Assembly: GCF_005280655.1 (NCBI RefSeq)
Contig: NZ_CP040058.1
Coordinates: 1,271,001-1,335,000 of the forward strand
DNA length: 64,000 nucleotides
Reading direction: 5' to 3'
Source: Anaerostipes rhamnosivorans
GTDB lineage: Bacteria; Bacillota; Clostridia; Lachnospirales; Lachnospiraceae
Shown here: one piece after another, positions 33,143 to 44,085 of the stretch
Position numbering within the stretch: position 1 is the first letter of the stretch
Layout: each line of letters opens with the position of its first letter
Translations under genes and position numbers: made by a program
Notes under the pieces: model-generated
Databases searched by the model: none
The model's input: the letters and a program-made list of their open reading frames with translations, nothing else
Told to the model about the DNA's origin: nothing

Positions 33143-36100
33143 ATGCAAATAAAGAAATTTAAAAAAGTATTAGTAGCCAACCGCGGTGAGATTGCAATCC
33201 GTGTATTTCGTGCACTGAATGAGTTAGGGATTACGACTGTTGGCGTCTTTTCAAAAGAAGACCGCTATGCATTGTTCCGCTCCAAAGCGGATGAGTCTTA
33301 TCAGCTGAATCCGGATAAAGGGCCGATCGATGCATATCTGGATATCAAGACCATCATCCGGATTGCCAAAGAGAAGAATGTGGATGCGATTCATCCGGGC
33401 TATGGATTTTTATCTGAGAATCCGGAATTTGTAGATGCCTGCGAGAGACACGGCATTACATTTATCGGACCGACTTCCGACATCATGAGAGCGATGGGAG
33501 ACAAGATCTCTTCCAAGCAAATGGCGATCAAAGCGGATGTTCCGATTATTCCGGGTGTCGACCATGCAGTACATAGTGAAAAAGAGGTTCTTGAGATTGC
33601 AGAAAAAGTCGGATATCCTGTTATGCTGAAAGCATCCAACGGAGGAGGCGGACGCGGAATGCGTATCGTCCACACTGCACAGGAGATGCCGAAGGAGTAT
33701 GCGGAAGCCAGAGACGAATCCAAAAAGGCATTCGGAGACGACCAGATTTTTATAGAAAAGTATTTAAAGAGTCCAAAACATATTGAAGTACAGATCATTG
33801 GGGATAATTACGGAAATGTGGTTCATCTGTATGACCGTGACTGTTCTGTACAGCGCCGCCACCAGAAGGTGGTTGAGTATGCACCTGCCTTCAGTATTCC
33901 GGAAGAGACAAGGCAGACCATCTTTGACAGCTCTTTAAGACTGGCAAAGGCAGTGGGCTACCGCAATGCCGGAACCTTAGAGTTCCTTGTGGATGCGGAT
34001 AACAACCCTTATTTTATTGAGATGAATCCGAGAGTACAGGTCGAACACACCGTCACAGAGATGGTCACAGGAATCGACATCGTGCAGACCCAGATTCAGG
34101 TAGCTCAGGGATATGCCTTGGATTCTGATGAGATCCAGATTCCTTCCCAGGAAAGTGTTGAGACCACAGGCTATGCTATTCAGACACGTATCACTACAGA
34201 AGATCCGTCTAATAATTTCCTGCCAGATACCGGAAAGATTACGGTTTACCGTTCCGGAGCAGGAAACGGAATCCGTCTGGACGGAGGAAATGCGTATGCG
34301 GGTGCTGAGATCACACCGTATTACGACAGCCTTCTTGTAAAGGCATGTTCCCATGACCGCACCTTCTTAGGGGCTGTGATGAAGTCTACCCGTGTGTTAA
34401 AAGAGACAAGGATCCGTGGGATCAAGACGAATATCCCGTTCCTGATCAATGTGCTGAACCATGAGACTTTTAAGACCGGCCAGTGCTACACTACGTTTAT
34501 AGAAGATACTCCGGAGTTGTTCCTTCTGCCTGAGAGTCAGGATCGTGCCACAAAGATCCTGGAATTCCTCGGCAATAAAATGGTCAACGAACAGAAAGCG
34601 GAAGAAAAACCGTTTTTTGAAGACCGTGTTCTTCCGAAGTATGATAAAAAGAAAGAGATTTACGGCGCAAGAGATGAATTCTTAAAACTGGGAGCCGAAG
34701 GCTTCACGCAGAAGATTTTACAGGACAAAAAGCTTTACGTCACGGATACCACGATGCGTGACGCTCAGCAGTCATTGATGGCAACCCGTATGAGAACAAA
34801 GGATCTTGCAGGGGCCGCCAAAGCAGCCAACCAATATATGGAGAATGCATTTTCCGTGGAAGCATGGGGAGGCGCGACATACGATACCTCATACCGATTC
34901 TTAAAGGAATCTCCATGGGTAAGACTCGCACTGCTGAGAGAGAGAATGCCGAATACGCTGATCCAGATGCTTTTAAGGGCATCAAACGCAGTGGGATACA
35001 AGAACTATCCAGACAACGTGGTCAAAGCTTTCATCGAAGAAGCATCTAGCCGAGGCGTGGATGTGTTCCGTATCTTTGACAGCTTAAACTGGGTTGAGAA
35101 TATGAAGCTTCCAATCGAGACGGCCTTAAAGACCGGAAAGATCGTGGAAGGTGCCATCTGCTATACAGGGGATATTCTGAATCCGAATGAGACAAAATAC
35201 ACATTAGAATATTATGTGAAAAAGGCAAAAGAACTGGAAAGCCTTGGATGCCATATCTTTACCATCAAGGACATGGCCGGTCTTGTGAAGCCGTATGCGG
35301 CAGAGAAGCTTATCTCAGCCTTGAAGTCAGAACTTAACATACCAGTCAATCTTCACACCCATGATTCTACAGGCAACGGAGTCAGCACTCTGTTAAAAGC
35401 AACGGAGGCGGGAGTGGATATTGTAGACTGTGCCATTGGCTCTATGAGCTCTATGACCAGCAATCCTTCCATGAACTCTCTGGTGGAGGCTCTCTACGGA
35501 ACAGATAGGGATACCGGATTAGTACCGGATCAGCTCACAGAACTGAGCCAGTATTATGAGAGATTGAGACCAGTCTACAAGCAGTTTGAAAGTGGAATGG
35601 ATGCTCCGAATACAGAGATCTATAAGTATGAGATTCCTGGAGGACAGTACTCTAACCTGTTAGCCCAGGTAAAAGAAATGGGAGCTGCGGAAGACTTTGA
35701 GGAGATCAAAGGTCTGTACAAAGATGCCAATGACCTGCTTGGAAATATCGTGAAGGTGACGCCTTCCTCTAAGGTAGTAGGAGATTTTGCAATCTTTATG
35801 TTTAAAAACGGCCTGACCAAGGAAAATATTCTGACTGAAGGCAAGGGCTTATCTTACCCTGATTCTGTGGTAGAATATTTTGAAGGTATGATCGGACAGC
35901 CGGAAGGTGGATTTCCGAAAGAACTTCAGGACATTGTGCTGAAAGGCAAGAAACCGATCACAGTCCGTCCGGGAAGCCTGCTTCCGTCAGAAGACTTTGA
36001 TCAGATCAAAAAAGGACTCAAGGAGTTCTTCTACAATGAATCCATGGAGGACGAGAAAACCCTTCACCGCAAGGCCTTAAGCTATGCTATGTATCCGAAA

Positions 36101-36604
36101 GTATATGAGGATTACTGCAGACATTTTGAAGCTTATAACGATGTCACAAGACTGGAAAGTCATGTGTACTTCTATGGTCTTAGGAAAGGTGAGGAAACGA
36201 CCCTGACCATCGGAGCTGGAAAAGATCTTATCATTAAGTTTGTGGATATGTCAGAGCCGGATGAAAACGGTTACCGCCTGCTGGAATTTGAAGTCAACGG
36301 TTCCATGCGTGAGGTGAAGATCTTAGACCACAACCTTGAGGTTAAGGCTGACCACAGGATCAAGGCAGACAAGAGCAATCCGGCACATTTAGGCTCTACC
36401 ATCCCTGGAACAGTCGGAAAGGTCCTTGTAAAAGAGGGAGATCCGGTCACTGTGAATATGCCGCTGCTCACGGTGGAAGCCATGAAGATGGAGACCACAG
36501 TTGTATCTAAGGTCAACGGAAAAGTAGATAAGATCTATGTCAAAGAGGGAGAACAGGTCAACCAGGAAGACCTGCTGGTATCTTTTGAAATCGGAGAAGA
36601 ATAA
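33143..36604 (+). CDS. pyc: Pyruvate carboxylase
   Basis: A 1153-residue biotin enzyme that carboxylates pyruvate to oxaloacetate. Biotin carboxylase domain about 1-460 (KVLVANRGEIAIRVFRA, KASNGGGGRGMR, EMNPRVQVEHTVTE). Carboxyltransferase about 530-830 with DTTMRDAQQSLMATR, TIKDMAGLVKP and HTHDSTGN, the last giving metal ligands. C-terminal biotinyl domain with VEAMKMETT; K1115 is the biotinylation site. Length is full for a single-chain enzyme. It is monocistronic with its own promoter and terminator. It replenishes oxaloacetate for amino acid synthesis or a reductive TCA branch. Confidence 0.97.
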   Translation: MQIKKFKKVLVANRGEIAIRVFRALNELGITTVGVFSKEDRYALFRSKADESYQLNPDKGPIDAYLDIKTIIRIAKEKNVDAIHPGYGFLSENPEFVDACERHGITFIGPTSDIMRAMGDKISSKQMAIKADVPIIPGVDHAVHSEKEVLEIAEKVGYPVMLKASNGGGGRGMRIVHTAQEMPKEYAEARDESKKAFGDDQIFIEKYLKSPKHIEVQIIGDNYGNVVHLYDRDCSVQRRHQKVVEYAPAFSIPEETRQTIFDSSLRLAKAVGYRNAGTLEFLVDADNNPYFIEMNPRVQVEHTVTEMVTGIDIVQTQIQVAQGYALDSDEIQIPSQESVETTGYAIQTRITTEDPSNNFLPDTGKITVYRSGAGNGIRLDGGNAYAGAEITPYYDSLLVKACSHDRTFLGAVMKSTRVLKETRIRGIKTNIPFLINVLNHETFKTGQCYTTFIEDTPELFLLPESQDRATKILEFLGNKMVNEQKAEEKPFFEDRVLPKYDKKKEIYGARDEFLKLGAEGFTQKILQDKKLYVTDTTMRDAQQSLMATRMRTKDLAGAAKAANQYMENAFSVEAWGGATYDTSYRFLKESPWVRLALLRERMPNTLIQMLLRASNAVGYKNYPDNVVKAFIEEASSRGVDVFRIFDSLNWVENMKLPIETALKTGKIVEGAICYTGDILNPNETKYTLEYYVKKAKELESLGCHIFTIKDMAGLVKPYAAEKLISALKSELNIPVNLHTHDSTGNGVSTLLKATEAGVDIVDCAIGSMSSMTSNPSMNSLVEALYGTDRDTGLVPDQLTELSQYYERLRPVYKQFESGMDAPNTEIYKYEIPGGQYSNLLAQVKEMGAAEDFEEIKGLYKDANDLLGNIVKVTPSSKVVGDFAIFMFKNGLTKENILTEGKGLSYPDSVVEYFEGMIGQPEGGFPKELQDIVLKGKKPITVRPGSLLPSEDFDQIKKGLKEFFYNESMEDEKTLHRKALSYAMYPKVYEDYCRHFEAYNDVTRLESHVYFYGLRKGEETTLTIGAGKDLIIKFVDMSEPDENGYRLLEFEVNGSMREVKILDHNLEVKADHRIKADKSNPAHLGSTIPGTVGKVLVKEGDPVTVNMPLLTVEAMKMETTVVSKVNGKVDKIYVKEGEQVNQEDLLVSFEIGEE

Positions 36605-36630
36605 TCTTTCTCATAATGACAGAGAATAAA

Positions 36631-36661
36631 GGGAAGAAGCATTGCGCTTCTTCTCTTTTTT
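36631..36661 (+). terminator. Intrinsic terminator after pyc
   Basis: GGAAGAAGC and GCTTCTTC form a short stem around ATTG-C, followed by T runs ending near 36661. Confidence 0.75.
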
Positions 36662-36687
36662 AAATTAAATAAAGTGAGGATGACAAT

Positions 36688-37338
36688 ATGAACGAAGATC
36701 AAAGAAATGAAGTGAGAGATACAGGGGAATTAGACTTGGGCGGCATCCATGTGATGACTGTCATAGGAGAGGTGGAAGGCCACCAGCTGTCTGCCCAGAA
36801 TGCAAAGACAACCAAGTATGAGCATATGATCCCGGCCCTGGCCAAGGCGGAGTATTCTGATGATATTAAGGGTGTGTTGATTCTGCTCAACACTATCGGA
36901 GGTGATGTGGAATGTGGGCTTGCACTTGCAGAGATGATCGCTTCTTTAAGTAAGCCTACGGTAACCCTTGTGCTGGGAGGGAGCCATTCCATCGGAGTGC
37001 CTTTGGCAGTTTCCTCTGATTATTCATTTATTGTTAAAAGTGCGACAATGATGATCCATCCGGTCCGTTCCAGCGGTACCTTCATTGGCGTTTTGCAGAG
37101 CTACCGCAATATTGAAAAGATTCAGGACCGCATCACGCGGTTTATCAGCGATCATTCCGATGTTCCTGAGAAAAAGGTGGAGGAACTGATGCTCCATATC
37201 GGTGAGCAGGTAAAAGATGCAGGAACCATTTTAGAGGGAGAACAGGCAGTGGAGCTTGGATTGATCAACGAAATCGGAGGCATGAGCCAGGCCTTTGCAA
37301 AGCTTCAGGAGATGATCCAGGATACTCAGGGAAAATAA
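36688..37338 (+). CDS. tepA: ClpP-like serine protease, TepA type
   Basis: A 216-residue member of the ClpP/crotonase-fold S14-like peptidases, closest to B. subtilis TepA/YmfB, implicated in degrading signal peptides or in secretion. DDIKGVLILLNTIGGDVECGLALAEMI is the oxyanion region (shown in family position). GGSHSIGVP carries the catalytic Ser, and MMIHPVRSSGTFIG the catalytic His. ILEGEQAVELGLINEIG matches the C-terminal block. Unlike ClpP it has no obvious hydrophobic N-terminal loop for Clp ATPases. In several Firmicutes tepA lies next to ftsK/spoIIIE; here only the hydrogenase gene intervenes. Confidence 0.88.
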   Translation: MNEDQRNEVRDTGELDLGGIHVMTVIGEVEGHQLSAQNAKTTKYEHMIPALAKAEYSDDIKGVLILLNTIGGDVECGLALAEMIASLSKPTVTLVLGGSHSIGVPLAVSSDYSFIVKSATMMIHPVRSSGTFIGVLQSYRNIEKIQDRITRFISDHSDVPEKKVEELMLHIGEQVKDAGTILEGEQAVELGLINEIGGMSQAFAKLQEMIQDTQGK

Positions 37339-37467
37339 GGGAACAATTCTGGTTATTGTGTACAGAATAAAGTACAAAAAAAGCAAAAAAATCCTTTAAT
37401 TTCGCTTAAAAGTAGTGTAGAATAAACATAGATTGTTTTTATTTTAACGAACATTAAAGGAGGAGCT

Positions 37468-38955
37468 ATGAGAGGAATTGAGACCCCGGTCCGAGAGATC
37501 AGAAAAAAGGTGTTTACAGAGATTGCAAAATTTGCCTATGAACAACGAGACCTTGAAGAAATCGAGGATCTGCCATACGAATTAGTGAAAGGTGAACTGC
37601 CGACATACCGCGACAGTATTTATCGTGAAAGGGCAGTGGTAGGAGAGAGGATCCGTCTTGCCATGGGGATGTCTTTAAGGCCTGCTGATAAGCCTGCAAG
37701 AATCACAAAAGGGATCAAGGAGAGCAACATAGCGGAGAAGTACTATGAGCCGCCTCTTTTACAGGTGATCCCTGCAGCCTGCAACGCATGTAAGGATAGA
37801 GCTTTTATCGTGGGAGGAGAGTGCCAGGGATGTATGGCGCATCCGTGTATGGAAGTATGTCCGAAGAATGCCATAAGCTTTGTGGACGGATATTCCTACA
37901 TTGACCAAGAAAAATGCATTAAGTGCGGACAGTGCCAGAAGGTATGTCCATACAGCGCGATCCATGAGAGAAAAAGACCGTGTGAAGTAGCCTGTGGAGT
38001 TGGAGCTATTGAGACTGATTACGCAGGCCGTGCTACCATCAATCCGGACAAGTGTGTTTCATGCGGTATGTGTATGGTCAACTGTCCATTTGGAGCCATC
38101 GCGGATAAGTCTCAGATCTATCAGCTGATCAAGGCAATGAATGAGGGTAATGAGGTTATCGCCATCTTAGCTCCTGCCTTTGTGGGACAGTTCGGCCCTA
38201 AGGCATCACCAGCTAAGGTAAAGGCAGCCCTGTTAGATATCGGATTTGCAGATGTATGGGAAGTGGCAGTGGGAGCTGATGCCGGAGCACTGGAGGAAGC
38301 GGACCACTATGCACATGGAGTTGCAACAGGAGAAGTTCCGTTCTTATTGACTTCCTGCTGTCCATCATGGTCTATGCTTGGCAAAAAGTACTTCCCAGAG
38401 GTGATCGACCAGATCTCCAATGCTCTGACTCCTATGGTTGCCACAGCCAGAGCGGCAAGGCAGACCAACGAGAATGCAAAGATCGTATTCGTAGGACCTT
38501 GTGTGGCGAAAAAGCTGGAAGCTTCCAGAAAGTCAGTCAGAAGTGAAGTAGATTTTGTCATTACATTTGAAGAGCTGGATGGAATGTTCTCAGCCAAGAA
38601 CATTGATTTCAGTAACTACGACAAAGAAGAAGAGATGAACGATGCGTTCGGTGCAGGACGTGGATATGCGGTTGCCAGCGGAGTTGCCGCTGCCATCGAG
38701 GCATGTGTGAAAGAGTACCATCCGGGAGTGGACATAAAGATCGATCACGTAGAAGGTCTGGCAGAGTGCAAGAAGATGCTTCTTCAGGCAAAGGCCGGCA
38801 AGAAGAACGGCTACCTGATCGAAGGAATGGGCTGCCCTGGCGGATGTGTGGCCGGAGCGGGAACCAATATTCCGGTGGTTAAAGCAGGCGTACAGGTTAA
38901 GAAGTTCGTGAATGAAGCAGAGCAGTTTATTCCGCCTGAGACAGCCAAATATTAA
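37468..38955 (+). CDS. [FeFe] hydrogenase, group B type
   Basis: A 495-residue monomeric iron-only hydrogenase. The N-terminal half has ferredoxin-like Cys motifs: CNACKDRAFIVGGECQGCMAHPCMEVCP, CIKCGQCQKVCP and CVSCGMCMVNCPFGAI (each broken by spacers). The H-cluster motifs are TSCCPSW (L1), VGPCVAKK (L2) and EGMGCPGGCVAG (L3). L2 has GPC where group A enzymes have MPC, and L3 lacks the GGGQP ending; both are group B traits. It should evolve or take up H2 using ferredoxin in the cytoplasm. GGAGGAGC precedes the start. A strong terminator follows, so it is monocistronic; maturation genes are not in the window. Confidence 0.92.
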   Translation: MRGIETPVREIRKKVFTEIAKFAYEQRDLEEIEDLPYELVKGELPTYRDSIYRERAVVGERIRLAMGMSLRPADKPARITKGIKESNIAEKYYEPPLLQVIPAACNACKDRAFIVGGECQGCMAHPCMEVCPKNAISFVDGYSYIDQEKCIKCGQCQKVCPYSAIHERKRPCEVACGVGAIETDYAGRATINPDKCVSCGMCMVNCPFGAIADKSQIYQLIKAMNEGNEVIAILAPAFVGQFGPKASPAKVKAALLDIGFADVWEVAVGADAGALEEADHYAHGVATGEVPFLLTSCCPSWSMLGKKYFPEVIDQISNALTPMVATARAARQTNENAKIVFVGPCVAKKLEASRKSVRSEVDFVITFEELDGMFSAKNIDFSNYDKEEEMNDAFGAGRGYAVASGVAAAIEACVKEYHPGVDIKIDHVEGLAECKKMLLQAKAGKKNGYLIEGMGCPGGCVAGAGTNIPVVKAGVQVKKFVNEAEQFIPPETAKY

Positions 38956-39027
38956 GGCCGGCATCAAGAAAGAACCGTGATTGAAAGCGGTATGTACACA
39001 GCATTAAGAAACTCATAAAAACATACA

Positions 39028-39070
39028 AAAGAGCCTGAAAGGAACCAAAGAGTTCTGTTCAGGCTCTTTA
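39028..39070 (+). terminator. Intrinsic terminator after the hydrogenase gene
   Basis: AAAGAGCCTGAA and TTCAGGCTCTTT form a perfect 12-bp stem, with an inner AGGAAC/GTTCT-like stem and a loop around ACCAAAG. Confidence 0.88.
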
Positions 39071-39163
39071 CATTTATTTAGGTTAATTGTAAAATAGGCA
39101 TATAACTCTTTCAAGAAAGGGTTATTGAGCATTAAATTTAAGTAGAAAAGAGATTCCAGAAGA

Positions 39164-41521
39164 ATGGCAGCTAAAAAAAGCAAGAAAAGAAGCACGGCAC
39201 GAAAGAAGAAAAAGCAAAAAGATTTTGCAGGGTTCTATCAGGAAATTGCAGTTCTGTTAAGTTTTGCAGTTTGTCTTTTTTTATTTTTGAGTAATTTTGG
39301 GCTCTGCGGAAAAGTGGGGAGCACTGTAAGTTCCGCTTTGTTCGGAGTGCTGGGTGGTGTTCATTATGTTGCCCCTATCGTTATATTGATCATGATCCTT
39401 CTGCTGATTTCCAATCAGTACAACAGCATCTCAGTAAAAAAATCCTTTTTTATTGTTCTGCTTTTGTGCATGACAGCGGCCATATGGCAGATGGGCACAG
39501 ACATCAACATGTCGGATACTGGTGTCCTTTACCGGTATGCTTCCTTAAACCATGCTGGAGGAGGAGTGGTCGGAGGTGTCATCAGTTCTTTTCTATATAA
39601 GGAATTGGGACTGGCCGGCAGTTATGTCGTTGTATTTTTCTTAACAGCCATTTCCATGATACTGATTACAGAGAGATCACTGCTTTCCTTTGTGAAGCGT
39701 GTGATCGCATTTTTTACACCGGAACGGTCTCCAGAGAAGAAAAGCAGGCCGTCTAAGAAAAAACAGCCAAAGGAAAAAGAAGAAAAACCAAAGTCCAAGA
39801 TCAAGGCTCCGAAATTCCCTGAGTTGAAGCTTCATGGACGGGAGAAAAAGCCTCAGGTCTTAGACGACCTGACTCTGATGCCAGAGGAACCGGCAAAGGA
39901 ATCTGTGAAGTCCTTTGACCTGGATGAGATGATCGGACATGCTGAGGAAGTCCCGGCAGAAGAACCTGAGCCAAAGCCAAGGACTCGGTCATTTGTGAAC
40001 AAAGAAAAATCAGAACCAGAACCGCTTCCGGAGATCGCTATACATCCTGCCGCACTGGAGGAGGGGGACTATGTGTTCCCGCCAGTGACTTTACTGAAAA
40101 AGGGAAAGAAAGCAGGAGGCAACAGCCAGGCGGAGCTTAAGAAGACTGCGCTCAAGCTGGAGCAGACCCTTAGGAACTTCGGTGTCAATGTAACGATTAC
40201 AGATATCAGCTGTGGTCCTTCTGTCACCCGGTTTGAACTTCAGCCGGAGCAGGGAGTCAAGGTTAGCAAGATTGTCGGGCTATCGGATGATATTAAGCTG
40301 AATCTGGCAGCGCCGGATATCAGGATCGAAGCGCCGATTCCAGGAAAAGCGGCAGTGGGGATAGAAGTACCGAATAAGACCAATCAGGTGGTCATGTTCC
40401 GCGACCTGATAGAGAATAATGATTTTAAACGGTTCTCATCCAACATCGCGTTTGCGGTTGGCAAGAACCTTGCGGGTAAGGTGATCATCTCAGATATCGC
40501 CAAGATGCCCCACTTATTGATCGCCGGCGCCACGGGCTCCGGTAAGTCTGTGTGTATCAACACACTGATTATGAGTATTTTATATAAGGCAAGCCCCAAC
40601 GATGTAAAACTGATCATGATCGATCCCAAGGTCGTGGAGCTCAGTACATATCAGGGAATCCCTCATCTTCTGATTCCTGTGGTCACGGATCCCAAGCAGG
40701 CATCCAGTGCATTAAACTGGGCGGTCATGGAGATGGGTGACAGGTACAAGAAGTTTGCGGATGTCAATGTAAGAAATCTATCCGGTTATAACGAGAAAGT
40801 AAAAGAGATGAAGGAAAAAGGCATGGAGGGCGAAGACTTTCAGCCGCTGCCGCAGATCGTCATCATTGTGGACGAGCTGGCAGACTTGATGATGGTTGCC
40901 CCGGGAGAGGTGGAAGATGCCATTGTAAGGCTTTCCCAGCTTGCCAGAGCCGCAGGCATTCATCTGATCATTGCCACTCAGAGACCGTCTGTCAATGTCA
41001 TCACAGGATTGATCAAAGCGAATGTCCCTTCCAGGATCGCTTTTTCCGTATCCTCCGGGGTGGATTCCCGTACGATCATCGATATGAACGGGGCTGAGAA
41101 GCTTCTTGGCAAAGGTGACATGCTCTTTTATCCGGCCGGATACCAGAAACCGGTCCGCATACAGGGGGCATTTATCAGCGATGAGGAAGTCGGCCGTGTT
41201 GTGGAATTCTTAAAAAGCCAGAATATAGAGGATGATTACGGCAGTGAGATTAAAGAAAAGATCGAGACGGCCAGCGTAAAGGCCACAGTCTCCGCAGACA
41301 GGGACGAGTATTTTGAGGATGCTGCTAAATTTATCATTGACAAGGATAAGGCATCCATCGCCAGCCTCCAGAGGATCTTTAAGATTGGATTCAACCGGGC
41401 GGCCAGGCTTATGGACCAGCTCTGTGAAGCCGGAATTGTCGGGGAAGAGGAAGGAACCAAACCCCGCAAGGTTCTCATGAGCCAGGAAGAATTTGAACAA
41501 TATAAAGATGAGTATTTATAG
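39164..41521 (+). CDS. ftsK: FtsK/SpoIIIE family DNA translocase
   Basis: A 785-residue DNA pump that clears chromosomes through the division or sporulation septum. It has a basic N-terminus ([16 protein letters not shown]), four membrane segments between about 20 and 185, then a charged linker rich in Lys, Glu and Pro to about 310. The motor follows, with Walker [16 protein letters not shown], Walker [14 protein letters not shown] and arginine-region [17 protein letters not shown]. The C-terminal winged-helix gamma domain ([20 protein letters not shown]) reads KOPS/SRS sites. Length is normal. fhs starts 17 bases downstream. Confidence 0.95.
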   Translation: MAAKKSKKRSTARKKKKQKDFAGFYQEIAVLLSFAVCLFLFLSNFGLCGKVGSTVSSALFGVLGGVHYVAPIVILIMILLLISNQYNSISVKKSFFIVLLLCMTAAIWQMGTDINMSDTGVLYRYASLNHAGGGVVGGVISSFLYKELGLAGSYVVVFFLTAISMILITERSLLSFVKRVIAFFTPERSPEKKSRPSKKKQPKEKEEKPKSKIKAPKFPELKLHGREKKPQVLDDLTLMPEEPAKESVKSFDLDEMIGHAEEVPAEEPEPKPRTRSFVNKEKSEPEPLPEIAIHPAALEEGDYVFPPVTLLKKGKKAGGNSQAELKKTALKLEQTLRNFGVNVTITDISCGPSVTRFELQPEQGVKVSKIVGLSDDIKLNLAAPDIRIEAPIPGKAAVGIEVPNKTNQVVMFRDLIENNDFKRFSSNIAFAVGKNLAGKVIISDIAKMPHLLIAGATGSGKSVCINTLIMSILYKASPNDVKLIMIDPKVVELSTYQGIPHLLIPVVTDPKQASSALNWAVMEMGDRYKKFADVNVRNLSGYNEKVKEMKEKGMEGEDFQPLPQIVIIVDELADLMMVAPGEVEDAIVRLSQLARAAGIHLIIATQRPSVNVITGLIKANVPSRIAFSVSSGVDSRTIIDMNGAEKLLGKGDMLFYPAGYQKPVRIQGAFISDEEVGRVVEFLKSQNIEDDYGSEIKEKIETASVKATVSADRDEYFEDAAKFIIDKDKASIASLQRIFKIGFNRAARLMDQLCEAGIVGEEEGTKPRKVLMSQEEFEQYKDEYL

Positions 41522-41538
41522 AAGAAAGGAACCAACCA

Positions 41539-43212
41539 ATGAAAACAGATATTCAGATTGCACAGGAAGCAGAGTTACATCCGATAAAGGAAGTCGCAGC
41601 AACTCTCGGGATCAGAGAGGATGACCTGGAGCTGTACGGAAAGTATAAGGCAAAGCTGTCTTCCGGATTTATGAATGAGATTAAAGATAACGAGGACGGG
41701 AAACTCGTCCTTGTGACTGCGATCAACCCCACTCCGGCAGGTGAGGGAAAGACCACAACCAGCATCGGACTGGCACAGGCGCTGACCAAGCTTGGAAAAA
41801 AGACCGTGGTAGCACTCAGGGAGCCCTCTTTAGGACCTTGCTTTGGGATCAAAGGGGGAGCGGCAGGGGGCGGATATGCCCAGGTAGTCCCGATGGAAGA
41901 TTTAAATCTTCACTTTACGGGAGATTTCCATGCCATCACTTCTGCCAATAACCTTTTGGCTGCTATGCTCGACAATCACATCCAGCAGGGAAATACACTG
42001 AAGGTTGACACAAGGGATATCGTCTGGAAACGGTGCCTGGATATGAATGACCGGGCTCTCAGAAATATTGTCGTAGGGCTGGGCCGCAAAGTGGACGGCG
42101 TTGTGCGGGAAGACCATTTTGTCATTACCGTGGCGTCTGAGATCATGGCGATCCTTTGTCTGGCAAACGATATGGAAGACCTAAAGAAACGATTAGGCAA
42201 GATCATTGTTGCTTATAATATGGATAAAGAACCTGTGACGGCGGAGGATTTAAATGCCGTGGGAGCTATGGCAGCCCTCTTAAAGGATGCGTTAAAGCCG
42301 AACCTAATTCAGACTCTGGAGCACACACCGGCATTTGTCCACGGCGGACCGTTTGCCAATATTGCTCACGGCTGCAACAGTGTGCAGGCGACAAAAATGG
42401 CCCTGAAGCTTTCTGACATCACAGTGACGGAGGCAGGATTCGGCGCGGATCTTGGAGCGGAGAAATTCTTAGACATCAAATGTCCGATGGCAGGCCTCAA
42501 ACCGGATGCGGTTGTTCTGGTCGCTACAGTCAGAGCCTTAAAGTACAACGGTGGTGTTCTTAAAGAGGATCTGAGCGAAGAAAACATTGATGCTCTGAGT
42601 AAAGGAATCGTAAATCTGGAGAAACATATAGAAAACCTGAAGCAATATGGAGTTCCCGTGGTGGTGACGCTGAACCAGTTTGTAACGGATACAGAAGCTG
42701 AATTAGACTTTATCAAACATTTCTGCCAGGAGCGCGGCTGTGACTTTGCCCTGTCAGAAGTATGGGAAAAGGGAGGCGAAGGCGGTTTAAGCTTAGGAAA
42801 GGCAGTGTTAAAGACATTGGAGACCAAAAAGAGTGAATACCACCCGCTGTACTCCTATGAAGATACTACAATCGAAGAAAAAATCGAAACCATCGCTTCC
42901 AAGATCTACGGGGCAGACAATGTGGTCTACGCACCGGCTGCGACAAGACAGATCAAACAGCTTTCAGAACTTGGATATGGCAGTCTTCCGGTCTGCATGG
43001 CGAAGAACCAGTATTCTTTATCCGATGACCCGAAGAAACTGGGGCGTCCGGAGCATTTTGACATTACGATCCGAGAGGTCTATGTGAATGCAGGCGCTGG
43101 TTTTATCGTTGCTTTGACAGGAGATATCATGACCATGCCTGGCCTTCCGAAAAAGCCGGCTGCAGAAGGAATTGACGTAAATGACGACGGTGCTATCACC
43201 GGATTATTCTAG
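41539..43212 (+). CDS. fhs: Formate--tetrahydrofolate ligase
   Basis: A 557-residue enzyme that joins formate to tetrahydrofolate with ATP, entry to the methyl branch of one-carbon metabolism. [20 protein letters not shown] (about 65-84) is the ATP-binding motif; [20 protein letters not shown] and [14 protein letters not shown] are highly conserved. The N-terminus [14 protein letters not shown] is typical. It is followed by folD at 21 bases, so the two make and reduce formyl-THF derivatives. A complete Wood-Ljungdahl route cannot be claimed from this window. Confidence 0.97.
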   Translation: MKTDIQIAQEAELHPIKEVAATLGIREDDLELYGKYKAKLSSGFMNEIKDNEDGKLVLVTAINPTPAGEGKTTTSIGLAQALTKLGKKTVVALREPSLGPCFGIKGGAAGGGYAQVVPMEDLNLHFTGDFHAITSANNLLAAMLDNHIQQGNTLKVDTRDIVWKRCLDMNDRALRNIVVGLGRKVDGVVREDHFVITVASEIMAILCLANDMEDLKKRLGKIIVAYNMDKEPVTAEDLNAVGAMAALLKDALKPNLIQTLEHTPAFVHGGPFANIAHGCNSVQATKMALKLSDITVTEAGFGADLGAEKFLDIKCPMAGLKPDAVVLVATVRALKYNGGVLKEDLSEENIDALSKGIVNLEKHIENLKQYGVPVVVTLNQFVTDTEAELDFIKHFCQERGCDFALSEVWEKGGEGGLSLGKAVLKTLETKKSEYHPLYSYEDTTIEEKIETIASKIYGADNVVYAPAATRQIKQLSELGYGSLPVCMAKNQYSLSDDPKKLGRPEHFDITIREVYVNAGAGFIVALTGDIMTMPGLPKKPAAEGIDVNDDGAITGLF

Positions 43213-43233
43213 AATTCACGAGAGGGAAGAGAC

Positions 43234-44082
43234 ATGACACAGATAATTGATGGAAAAAAGATCTCAGCGGAGATCAAAGATGAACTGAAACAGGAAGTGG
43301 CGGCTATGAAGGCAGAAGGTAAGGAGATCGCTCTGGCAGTGATTCAGGTGGGGGAAGACCCGGCTTCTTCTGTCTATGTCAGGAATAAGAAGAAAGCATG
43401 TGAATATATTGGAATTAAATCCGTATCCTACGAGATACCGGAAGATTCTACACAGCAGGAATTGCTTGACCTTGTGGAAAAGTGTAACAAAGATCCTGAG
43501 ATCAACGGGATCTTAGTGCAGCTTCCGCTCCCTGGACATATGAATGAGGACGCAGTGATCCATGCCATTGACCCGAAGAAGGATGTGGATGGGTTTCATC
43601 CGGTCAGTGTCGGAAACATGGTGATCGGAAATGACGGATTCCTCCCATGTACTCCGGCCGGTATCATTGAACTTTTGAAACGCTCCGGTGTGGAGATCAG
43701 CGGAAAAGAATGTGTTGTCGTGGGAAGAAGCAATATCGTGGGGAAACCTATGTCTATGCTGCTGCTCAGAGAAAACGGCACTGTGACTGTCTGCCATTCC
43801 AGAACTAGAAATCTCCGGGAAGTGTGCAGCCGTGCGGATATCCTTGTGGTTGCCGTAGGAAAACCTAAATTTATCGACTCCTCCTATGTGAAGCAGGGAG
43901 CCGTCATCATTGATGTGGGTATCCACAGAAATGAACACAATAAGCTGTGCGGGGATGTGGATTTTGATGCGGTGAAGGAAAAGACGTCTGCCATCACTCC
44001 GGTGCCTGGCGGCGTAGGTCCTATGACCATCGCTATGCTCATGAAAAACTGCGTACAGTCTAAAAAATTATTTGGAGAATAA
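43234..44082 (+). CDS. folD: Bifunctional methylene-THF dehydrogenase/methenyl-THF cyclohydrolase
   Basis: A 282-residue enzyme that converts 5,10-methylene-THF to 10-formyl-THF and back, using NADP. YVRNKKKACEYIGI carries the catalytic Lys region; GILVQLPLPGHMNE, KDVDGFHPVSVGNM and PCTPAGIIELL, VVVGRSNIVGKPMSMLL (Rossmann region) and TPVPGGVGPMTIAML are all present. Length is normal. It lies between fhs and rimO, with rimO starting 3 bases after its stop. Confidence 0.97.
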   Translation: MTQIIDGKKISAEIKDELKQEVAAMKAEGKEIALAVIQVGEDPASSVYVRNKKKACEYIGIKSVSYEIPEDSTQQELLDLVEKCNKDPEINGILVQLPLPGHMNEDAVIHAIDPKKDVDGFHPVSVGNMVIGNDGFLPCTPAGIIELLKRSGVEISGKECVVVGRSNIVGKPMSMLLLRENGTVTVCHSRTRNLREVCSRADILVVAVGKPKFIDSSYVKQGAVIIDVGIHRNEHNKLCGDVDFDAVKEKTSAITPVPGGVGPMTIAMLMKNCVQSKKLFGE

Positions 44083-44085
44083 CAG